In this document: one piece after another, positions 56,478-64,000 of the stretch
Layout: each line of letters begins with the position of its first letter
How positions within the stretch are numbered: position 1 is the stretch's first letter
NCBI RefSeq assembly: GCF_004359215.1
Contig: NC_090613.1
Coordinates: 6,127,092 to 6,191,091 of the forward strand
Direction of reading: 5' to 3'
DNA: 64,000 nucleotides
Source: Bremia lactucae
Lineage: Eukaryota > Oomycota > Peronosporomycetes > Peronosporales > Peronosporaceae
Position numbers and translations under genes: made by a program
Notes under the pieces: model-generated
Databases searched by the model: none
Seen by the model: the letters and a program-made list of their open reading frames with translations, nothing else
What the model was told of the DNA's origin: nothing

Positions 56478-57006
56478 TGTAACGGGCTAGAGTTGCCCTA
56501 ATGTTACACAGTCCCCATTAAGTACATTTGTTGTACTTAAGGGGATGGTCAATTACTAATAATAGTAATTAGACCCAACACTCGGGTATGGTGCACATTT
56601 GTGACCAACCCTTGTGGATGTGATGCACATGGGTGCATTCACATTAGGAGGGATGACGCCCAGCGTCATCCGTTACGCGAGGTATCTAGAAAGATACGCT
56701 CGCAATACATATTAAATGATATATATAAAGATAACTTTTAATTGGTAAAAATAGGTATTTGTATTTAATTCTATTAAATATAAATCAGTCTGAAAACTAC
56801 TTCCTACTTGGTAAGTGCGCACGAGGAGACGGATTACCGCTCCCGTGACGACACTTAACCAGAGTTCTTAGTGTGTTGGGTGAGGACGCTAACGCGCCCA
56901 CCACAACTGCCTCACTGCACGCAAGAGAAGCAAGTTTAACCTCTTCCTCGCTGTGCTAGGGTGTGTCTAAGTAGAGCGTGGCCGCATTACGACGTGCCCG
57001 CCTACA
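56478..57006 (+). repeat. Family A 3' LTR of element A3
   Basis: It runs TGTAACGGGCTAGAGTTGCC to GACGTGCCCGCCTACA, 529 bp, with perfect TG...CA ends and short terminal inverted repeats (TGTA...TACA). It is the reference copy for family A used here. Confidence 0.92.
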
Positions 57007-57190
57007 TGAAGGAACTCAATATATTAATACAGTTTTACTTTTTTCCCTATTTTAAAGCCTTAAAATTTACCGTTAGTAGCTAAGACATCTTAGCTTACTT
57101 AGAATCTCCCCCTGCACGTTGTGTACGTGAAGTAGTCGAGGCACCCGACCTTCACTGTAATCAGTGTAGGTTGACTAGTGGTACAAAATA
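57007..57190 (+). repeat. Family D LTR 3' portion
   Basis: It matches 28640-28812 (AACTCAATATATTAATACAG, CTGCACGTTGTGTACGTGAA, ending CAGTGTAGGTTGACTA). It starts directly at the end of the A3 LTR. The next bases (57190-57245) resemble a D LTR start in the reverse direction. Confidence 0.65.
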
Positions 57191-57245
57191 ACAGAACTGT
57201 TGTCTTATCGCTTCAATATTGCCAAATACGGTATTATTGGAACCA

Positions 57246-57616
57246 TTAAGAAAAAAATACTTATGGTTATAATTTACACTTCTTTATTATTTACTTATGA
57301 ATGATATAACATTTATAAACGGGACACCGTTTCAATTTTCATCCTTATATAATTATATAAAACCAGTATTAGTAATTTTGGCAAATTTTAAAATGTGATA
57401 AATGATCTTATAAAGTGTCGTTTACTGGAATTAAATTAGTTCCCAAAAAGGCGGAAATTAAAATAGGTTATTTGGTCCATTACAAGCAAGCCACCAGCTC
57501 TAGACGGCTTTATAGCTTTCGTGACTCTTTGATTAGTCATACAGCTTGCTGATGCATCTTAATAATCGAAAATCATGCGGCTTATACTTGTCGACTGTAA
57601 CGTTGCAGTGCGAAAT
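57246..57616. other. AT-rich stretch, nothing recognised
   Basis: No open frame and no clear repeat. It separates the D fragment from the A4 5' LTR. Confidence 0.5.
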
Positions 57617-58146
57617 GTAACGGGCTTATGTTACACACCCGTTAAGTGCACTTAACGGGAAGCCAATTACTTTATATGAAGTAGTATGACCTGCCCCAAG
57701 AGTGAGGATCACAAAGTGACCTCCCTTGTTTATGTGATGTACATAGGTACATTCACATTAAAAGGGATGACGTCTAGCGGCATCCGCGAGCAGAGGTATT
57801 CGAACCATACGCTCGCCACGTAGGGATGCACATTCACAGAGGTTGCATCTATTGATTGGTTAAAATATTCATTATATTAAGTCTAATAAATATAAATCAG
57901 TCTTAAAACTACTTCATTGTTATCAAATGCGCACGTCAACACAGATAACCGCTTCCATGACGACACTTGTTCTAAGGTACAATTTCGTTGTTAAAGGTCG
58001 CTATAAGCGCCCACCAAGTACCTCACTGCACGTGAGTAAGGACGACAAAATCGCTTCCTCGCTGTGCTTGAAGGTGTGTGGTTGTAGCTTTAGAATCCTC
58101 GCCTCTTCTAAGTAGCACTTGAAAGCCTTCCCACGACCCGCATATT
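57617..58146 (+). repeat. Family A 5' LTR of element A4
   Basis: It starts TGTAACGGGCTTATGTTACA and ends near CACGACCCGCATA. The blocks and their order are those of 56478-57006. gag begins almost directly after it, with no leader space, so a short deletion is likely. Confidence 0.85.
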
Positions 58147-58163
58147 TAAGTGTATCAGTGAGG

Positions 58164-58958
58164 ATGAGCCTCAATATGAATTCGGCTCATTTCGCACACC
58201 TCTTCGAACATCATTGGGAGGTAGCTGAGCACTTGGCGCAGGGACTTTGTGGGCAAGCCCTGGCCAGGCTCTTGGGCTGTCCTCATGAGCAAAATAATGC
58301 TCATTTGGAACGGTTTGAGGCGTTTGTTCTCGGACAGCGAAAGGCCGCGTCCGAGACACGAAGCCATCCCGCGGCGGAGCCTGTCCTTAAGGCTCAGGAT
58401 GAGCTAAGGCGTGAGCAGGCTCGGAACAAGGCCCTCAACAAGACTGTTGAGACGCTCTCCGCCCGGTCGTAACAGCCGAGGCTTATTCGGATGGACTCGC
58501 CCATATTCGATAGAACTGCAGCACACACCATTATACCCCGGAAGAGCCGTGAGGCAATGCGTTAGGCGCAGCTCATAGAGGACGACACCCCGATGGTGTC
58601 GTACGCCATGTCGCCTATGCGCGGTAAGGCCTCAGAGTGGGCTTACTCGGCACTTGTGGCAACAGGTAGGCGTTCCTACATGTGCGATCTGTAATACAAA
58701 GATTTGCGCCACGTATCAGACGCCGAACAACGAAGTGTTGCTTCGGGCCCGCTTCTTTGGATCGCGACAGGTGAAGCGATCACCACTGAATATATGCAGG
58801 AGATGCACTCGTTGTCGGCGTCCATTATTGTGGGTCCGATACCACATTAAGGTGCCCACGTTTATGAACGGACTACGGCATGGCCCATCGCGACAGGCCA
58901 ATTTCAAAAAGGTGCCGTCGACGATGGAAGAGGCAATCCGAATTGCCTTAGTTGAGGA
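58164..58958 (+). pseudogene. Element A4 gag
   Basis: The ATG at 58164 starts MSLNMNSAHFAHLFEHHWEV, with a heptad-like AQDELRREQARNKALNKTVE at 58393-58450. After a stop at 58470 it continues with the FDRTAAHTIIP block, APLIEDD-like, MRGKASEWAYSALVATGR, and the capsid end VPTFMNGLRHGPSRQANFKK (58856-58915) and STMEEAIRIALVEE. At about 58958 it is joined to the end of RNase H, so zinc knuckle, protease, RT and most of RNase H are deleted. Confidence 0.82.
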
Positions 58959-60460
58959 GTACAACGTGACAAGCTCGTTGGCCTCCGAATAGAAGGAGAG
59001 ATCAATCAGGAAGAACATTTTCGCCTTCTGTTGGACCACTTCGGTGGACAAAAAGTCTTTCTTGCGTCGCACCTGAAGTCTAAGCTAAGTCGGTTCCACT
59101 ACAGCGATGGCCTGTTATGGCATCAGCTGTCTCCTTGTGATCTCTTGAGAGTACATGTCCCTCATGACACAGATATTAAGCTGAAGGTGCTTCACGAGCT
59201 CTATATTGCTCATCGAGTAGGTATCTGGGCCTCAAAAAACATTCTTACGATTGTCAGAGGAATTTTGGTGGCCACACCTATATTGATGGGTGGCCAACTA
59301 TATTCGCTCCTGCGAACAGTGTCAGCCTATAAAGCCTCCACCGTCCAGCAGTGCGCCATTGAAGCCGCTACCGATTCCAACAAATTGTTGGAAGTCGGTC
59401 AGTTTGGAATTGATGCTTGGCATGCCACCTGACCACAAGGGTCGGACGGAGCTCGTCGTCTTCGTAGTTAGAGTGAGCTAAATGGTGCATTTGGCACCAT
59501 GTAGAAGCCCGATCTCAGGAATGGAGGCAGCCTCTTGTTCCTGGATCACGTGTATCAACTACACGGGACACCCGAGTCCATTGTATCCGATCGGAATCCA
59601 CGTTTTACGTCGAGTTTTTGGCGTCATGTGTTTGACCTGCTGGGGAGCAAGCTTCACATGTCGACAGCCGATCATCCCCATACCGATGGCCAAACGGAAC
59701 GAGCCAATCGGGTCGTGGCGGATGTATTGCGCATGGTAGCGACTCCTTAATAATGAAGCAAAAGTTGCCCTTCGCGGAAATCGCAACTAATAAAATTGTC
59801 CACGCCATTACGGGTGAGACACCGTTTAATATAAACGGACTGCGCCATCCTCGGACGTCAGTCTCGTTTTTGCGCAGCCCGAGTCCTCGTGGGAGATGGC
59901 CCCTCCCTACCCACGATGGGAAAGAGGGGCATTGTTTCACCGAAATGACAATGACCCATGAGGGTATCATGTCTACGGCAGAAACTTGCCCTAGTGCCAG
60001 CTTGGCAGTGGTCACGACATCGAAGAGTGTCACTGTAAAGTCACGGCAAGGAATGCATGTGCTCCTAAACAATAACGACGTTTCGCTATTGGCAAACTAC
60101 GTCTCCATGACCGACCTCTCTGCGATGTCATAGGCGAGTTTGATGCTAAAAGCGTGAGCGAGGCTCAACGCTTTGTGGATGAGCGATTAGCCATCACACG
60201 AAAAGTCCGTGTCGCGAAAGCAAGCGCACAGGACAAGCAAAAAGAATATGCGGACCGAAATGGTCGCAAAAATAATCAACGCTTTAAAGTGGGTGAAAAA
60301 ATGCAATTCAGTACTGCTACCCTACCTAAAAATGCAGTTTCTGTACTACCTGGATGTACACAAAACTACTGCCACGTTTCATCGGGCCATTTTACGGTGG
60401 TCGAGGAGGTTTAAGACCTAAATAATATGCTCGCCCTCCCGCCGGATATCCTGTATTTTA
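58959..60460 (+). pseudogene. Element A4 integrase
   Basis: It starts in the RNase H-integrase linker (LASE, LLDHFGGQ near 59030), followed by the zinc-binding region (LHELYIAHRVGIWA, IRSCEQCQPIKP at 59300), a core with PLPIPTNCWKSVSLE, the FLDHVYQLHGTPESIVSDRN block (59535-59594), FTSSFWRHVFDLLGSKLHMS and TDGQTERANRVVADVLRM (59685-59740), then FAEIATNKIVHAITGETPF and a C-terminal part with FKVGEKM and HFTVVEEV at 60380-60414. Frames vary; several stops. Confidence 0.88.
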
Positions 60461-60851
60461 CGTGGGTCGACTGAAAAGGTATGTTGATCGAGAAGGGATC
60501 ACATTTTCCCATCCATCTAAGGAGACTGATGGTGACGCCGACCGTGAGTCGAGCGTCGTTAAGCAGCGCTCTTCGCCTCAACGGTAGCAGATTAGGCTGC
60601 CGCGAGTAGGTGGGCAAAATCGCCACTCCTATCGGACGCCGCCTGAATTAGTGGATGCTGCTGGGAACAAACGCTTCCTTGATGACAGGTTGCTTCCCCA
60701 CCGCTCCGTGAAGCATAAACTTCAGATCCTCCAGTTTAGAGGTTGCCCGAAGCGTTTTAATTTTTGGAAACTAGTCGACGCCCTGCGCGTTGACGTGCCG
60801 GATCTGGTGTCTGCCTATGAAAAGGAGCATGAGTTGGAGCCGCTCCGCTAG
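60461..60851 (+). pseudogene. Element A4 chromodomain
   Basis: After a YVDREG...HPSKETDGDAD linker, the plus frame 60651-60851 reads GNKRFLDDRLLPHRSVKHKL, a LQILQFRGCPKRFNFWK block (a mutated WRGYPKSFDSWEP), and DVPDLVSAYEKEHELEPLR with a stop at 60849. The sequence after the stop is family C, not the A antisense ORF. Confidence 0.85.
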
Positions 60852-61100
60852 ATCCGACACATAGGTTAAATTCAATATTCCCTCCTTAACCACAACCATT
60901 GGTGGAATACCACGGTGACCAACGTTTCTTTGTGAAACGTATTCCAAACTACCGTGATGTGAAGGGGCAGCGAACGAGTTATCTTGGTCACTGGCGCGGT
61001 TATCCACCTTCGCATGACAGCTGGGAGCCTCGTTCCTAGCTGGTTGTTGACAATGAGGGCCTCGTCCGTCAGTATGTCGAGACCCATTCATGGATCAGAA
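60852..61100 (+). pseudogene. Family C chromodomain fused behind element A4
   Basis: It matches 3558-3835: the CCACAACCATTGGTGG start, then VKRIPNYRDVKGQRTSYLGH, WRGYPPSHDSWEPRS and GLVRQYVETH. One stop interrupts it after EPRS. The element therefore has two chromodomains in tandem, from A and from C. Confidence 0.83.
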
Positions 61101-62155
61101 TGTCCATCAGAAAACTGCGCGCCCCTGGCGCTTGTAAATCGATTGAAAACGTCAATCTCATCGCGCTTCTCGATAGAGATGCGAGCCTTTCCCCAGGGGG
61201 AACTAAAAGGAAATAGACATCCCCTTTCACTCGTTTCGTGTTGTCGACACAACACGGACAGGGATCACCCCACGTGAGGAACAGAAATCCTGCCTCACAA
61301 GTCAACTGATGCATTTAAATCCTTGCACCGATTCGAGTTCGTTTTTCAAACTTAATGCGAATCGCGTTATGGCTTTGAAGCCAGGCTTCGCGTCCAATTT
61401 CTTTGATATTGCGAACAAACGCGTTCCAGGCTTGCAGCAACGAGATTTTGTCTCGCTTGTTGTTGCCACTATACGATCGATGCTTGAGAAAAGCATCCAG
61501 ATAATAGGCATCCTCAGCGCGAAATACCTTTGCGCTGAAATCAAGGCCGCAATTAGTAAAATATATTTTTATTGTGAGGAGTAGTCTCTCCAGACAAGCT
61601 ACTGACTAGCCTTTCGGGCAAAAGCCAAGGCTTTTTCGCAGGGGCAAGACGAGACATTTTATTGTCTGCACTCCCCTGTATGGTACTTACTAAAGCGGGG
61701 GTGCCACAAAAACTTTTATTACGATGGCTTTCGCCATCATCATCACCACCCACAGAAATAAGTGCGGGTGACGGCATGGGAGACGGTGCTGGCGATGAGA
61801 AATCATCTTCATCGTCGGAACCAAACATGCTATAGCGAACGCTATTAACAGTCTATCCGATTGAGCCCTCTCATTCGAAGGCTCATAGTCAGCCGCCTGA
61901 CGATGATCGGCAACTGTTCTGTTCTCCCCGAATCGCCCATTTCGTCCGACTTGCATTCATAGTCGACCTCCAAGAGGGGTCGCATTCACGTGGTGTATCA
62001 CCACGTGCACCCGCAGCATCTAGTGTTGCGGGAGAAGATGATACTATGGCAGACGTTCCATCTGCCGCAAGAGACAATAATGCGTCGCCAGCGGCTGCAT
62101 GCACCGCAGCCGAAGGCTCCGCACTATTCGCTGACCGCATGGACTCGTTAATCAT
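61101..62155 (-). pseudogene. Antisense ORF of family C, copy C4 (broken)
   Basis: Minus-strand frame from ATG 62155: MINESMRSANSAEPSAAVHA, ATLDAAGARGDTPRECDPSW, then with shifts SMFGSDDEDDFSSPAPSPMP, SPALISVGGDDDGESHRNKS (61828-61720), LAPAKKPWLLPERLVSSLSG, MISAQRYFALRMPIIWMLFS and AISKKLDAKPGFKAITRFAL with KNELESVQGFKC (61325-61420). A last piece, 61314-61069, overlaps the chromodomain. The acidic Ser/Pro stretch and the Ala-rich start are shared with C1, while surrounding bases differ. No family recognised. Confidence 0.62.
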
Positions 62156-62270
62156 GCGATAAAATTGAAAATTCTGGTTCTGACCAATCTACATCGTTTT
62201 TAATTAAGTGGTCTTATAATGATCACTCTTTTTAATGCAGTCAGAGTGATTGTCGTTTAAAATACGGTGA

Positions 62271-63183
62271 TGTAACGGGGTGTATCCGTTTCATGAAATT
62301 AACACTTAAAAATTTTAAATTTATATATATTCCAAAAGGCTGATGATATGTAGAGAATATTACTTTACATAGTAATATTCGAAAATTTAATCCATTGGTA
62401 GATATAGGCATTATATCTACATTTTCCGCTGTGGCGGAGCTACCTCGCTCATTAAGTCAGAGGAAGACTCATCAACTTAAAGAGTCACTTAGTTCAATAG
62501 AAATAATAGGTTAAAAACTCAATGAGTCTACAAGCTATTAAAGCTTGGCGAACACTAGTTCAAGGAACTTAGATGTTCGTAGAACTAAGTGACAACTAGT
62601 GCCCAAGAGTATACCTTAGAAAGAGATCTATCTCTTACAGATCAATGCGCAAGCCTCAGGGAGGCACCTAACGCTTTAAGATTAAAAAGGGGAACTGAAC
62701 TTTATTTACTAATTTAAATCTAAGCCCTATCCGAGCTAATTAAAAATAGATATTCAGCGCCAGATTTATATCTGGCGGCTGTCACATATGTTACCCATCA
62801 TTAAAGGAATTTTAGTCATCACCTTTTTAAATTATAACAAGGGTTTTTACCCATAATGTAAATGATTCACGACAACGGTTCTTTAACCGAATTGTGCCCC
62901 ATTACATTCGCGGTCCAGTCAGCACTGGACGCGCGCAAAGAGAGACACAGATAATACTTTATTATATGTTTTGTACTAGTTTATAACTAAGTTAGTATCA
63001 AATGGATAGAAGCAGAAGAACATAATTATATTAAAAACAGTGTCGTTTTAACCCTTTTTAAAGCAAGTTTTTGAAAAGTGTCCTCCTCTACAAGTACTAG
63101 TGTACGTGAAGTGACGTGTGCCACCCATTGCACTGAAGCAGTGCAAAGTGGACTTGTACTGAAGCAGTACAAGTCGTCAGTGC
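62271..63183 (+). repeat. Family C 3' LTR, interrupted and truncated
   Basis: The LTR starts TGTAACGGGGTGTATCCGTT at 62271, is interrupted at 62430-62906 by a family B LTR, resumes at GGTCCAGTCAGCACTGG (62912) and stops at AAGTCGTCAGTGC (63183), about ten bases before its normal end, where an A LTR begins. Confidence 0.88.
62430..62906 (-). mobile_element. Solo family B LTR inserted in the C LTR
   Basis: In plus reading it runs TGTGGCGGAGCTACC to TTGTGCCCCATTACA, 477 bp, the reverse complement of 10941-11397. It is flanked by TCCGC (62425-62429) and TTCGC (62907-62911), a 5-bp target-site duplication with one change. Removing the LTR and one repeat restores the CCGCGGTCCAG block of the intact C LTR. 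Confidence 0.9.
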
Positions 63184-63621
63184 TGTAGGCGGGCACGTCT
63201 TAATGCGGCCACGCTCTACTTGGACACACACCCTAGCACAGCGAGAAAGCGGTTAAACCGGCTTCTCTTGCGTGAAGTGAGGTAGCGCCCTAGCGACCTC
63301 ACCCAACGCACTAAGAACTTTAGTAAAGTGTCGTCACGGGAGCAGTAATCCGGCTCCTCGTGCGCACTTACTAAGTAGAAAGTAGTTTTCAGACTGATTT
63401 ATATTTAGTCGTTTTAAATTTAAATACGTATTTTATCAATCAAAAATGTCATCTCTATAAATAACAATAATATGTATTGCGATAGTATATCTTTCTAGAT
63501 ATCTCGCGTAACGGATGACGCTAGCCGTCGTCCCTCCTAATGTGAATGCACCTATGTGCATCGCATACACAAGGGTTCGTCACAATGTGAACCAAATTAC
63601 TTTATTAAGTAGCCCGTTACA
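63184..63621 (-). repeat. Family A 3' LTR of element A5
   Basis: In plus reading TGTAGGCGGGCACGTC to AGCCCGTTACA, 438 bp; about 70-90 bases shorter than other copies, missing part of the segment near its plus-strand right end. It cuts the C LTR close to its end, so it is a nested insertion. Confidence 0.85.
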
Positions 63622-63753
63622 CCATCTTCCACTTGAAGAACGAATTTACATTTAATATTCGTCAAAGAGGAACGAGTAACTACGAGACGCTTTACGCGCC
63701 GCTAGTTCACTCAATCACTCTAGCGACCTGTGTATTCATACACGGCGCCAAAG

Positions 63754-64000
63754 ATGCCACCTAAAATGGGCCACGGTGGTGGGTCGTCTATGAAGACGCC
63801 CACTCAACCTCACACTAAGCGCAAACGCCGCGTCAACTCGCCGGCCGCGTCCAATGCCTTAGTCGAAATGCCGATAGCCACTGCTGCTGTCGTGTCAATG
63901 GGGCTAAAGGATCCATCCCAATTTAACAGTGAGAATGCTGATCCGTCGCTCATTGTCGACTACATTGAGTCGACTAAAATGTGTCGACATCGTTGCCGTC
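63754..64000 (+). CDS. Family A antisense ORF, copy A5 (open to the window end)
   Basis: The ATG at 63754, 132 bp inside the LTR, opens an uninterrupted frame of 82 codons to the window edge: MPPKMGHGGGSSMKTPTQPH, then TKRKRRVNSPAASN with a basic NLS-like KRKRR, followed by SMGLKDPSQFNSENADPSLI and VDYIEST. Compared with A3 and A2 this copy retains the frame at the point where they are shifted. A short duplication follows IEST (AAAATGTGTCGAC). The function is unknown. Confidence 0.6.
   Translation, partial: MPPKMGHGGGSSMKTPTQPHTKRKRRVNSPAASNALVEMPIATAAVVSMGLKDPSQFNSENADPSLIVDYIESTKMCRHRCR

Noticed and set aside
1..64000. RxLR or Crinkler effector genes
   Set aside because: I looked for a signal peptide followed by RxLR-EER or LFLAK motifs among the open frames and found none.
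1..64000. CRISPR arrays or bacterial operons
   Set aside because: No regularly spaced short repeats with unique spacers; introns and chromoviruses show a eukaryotic genome. The 21-bp repeat at 17856 has no spacers.

Overview
The window is oomycete DNA, most likely from a downy mildew (Peronosporaceae). Four things point there: the host genes match conserved eukaryotic families and carry very short GT-AG introns (52-85 bp); an rDNA fragment has oomycete-type 28S sequence; its ITS2 is long and built from ~186-bp sub-repeats, as documented for downy mildew genera such as Plasmopara and Bremia; and the repeats are Ty3/gypsy elements with C-terminal chromodomains. The species is not determined.

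About three quarters of the window is decayed retrotransposon. I separate five families by pol and LTR and call them A, B, C, E and F; two further LTR fragments are called D. Layout: 1-5.4 kb, family A LTR joined to a family C pol and LTR; 5.4-11.4 kb, a degenerate family B element; 12.3-15.7 kb, a family E fragment; 18.0-26.3 kb, a host-gene island on the minus strand (EFTUD2/Snu114, a FAN/NSMAF-type BEACH-WD40 protein, a PH-domain protein); 27.7-32.9 kb, C and D LTRs, a family C gag-pol remnant and a solo A LTR; 34.4-34.7 kb, a tRNA-derived SINE with target-site duplication; 34.9-42.0 kb, element A1, whose 5' LTR is interrupted by 1.4 kb of ITS2/28S rDNA and whose 3' half carries a clean internal inversion; 42.3-43.8 kb, family F; 43.9-50.7 kb, element A2 on the minus strand; 50.9-55.1 kb, a second host-gene island (unknown ORF, Frag1/DRAM/Sfk1-like membrane protein, KTI12, truncated F-box protein); 55.1-64.0 kb, A3, a chimeric A4/C4 element, nested LTRs and the start of A5.

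The most unusual recurrent feature is an extra open reading frame lying antisense to pol between the integrase/chromodomain and the 3' LTR. In family A it is seen in four copies (A1, A2, A3, A5). It starts with a basic, NLS-like segment and ends with a coiled coil, and it overlaps the sense chromodomain. Families C (two copies) and B (one copy), and less certainly E, have antisense ORFs at the same place. I propose that a convergent antisense accessory gene is a common trait of these oomycete chromoviruses.

The host genes have no shared pathway (pre-mRNA splicing, BEACH-type signalling, tRNA wobble modification through Elongator, membrane proteins, an F-box protein). They form small gene islands in a repeat-rich region, and the edges of the second island are cut by retroelement sequence. 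Coordinates of decayed elements are approximate; they come from reading, not alignment.
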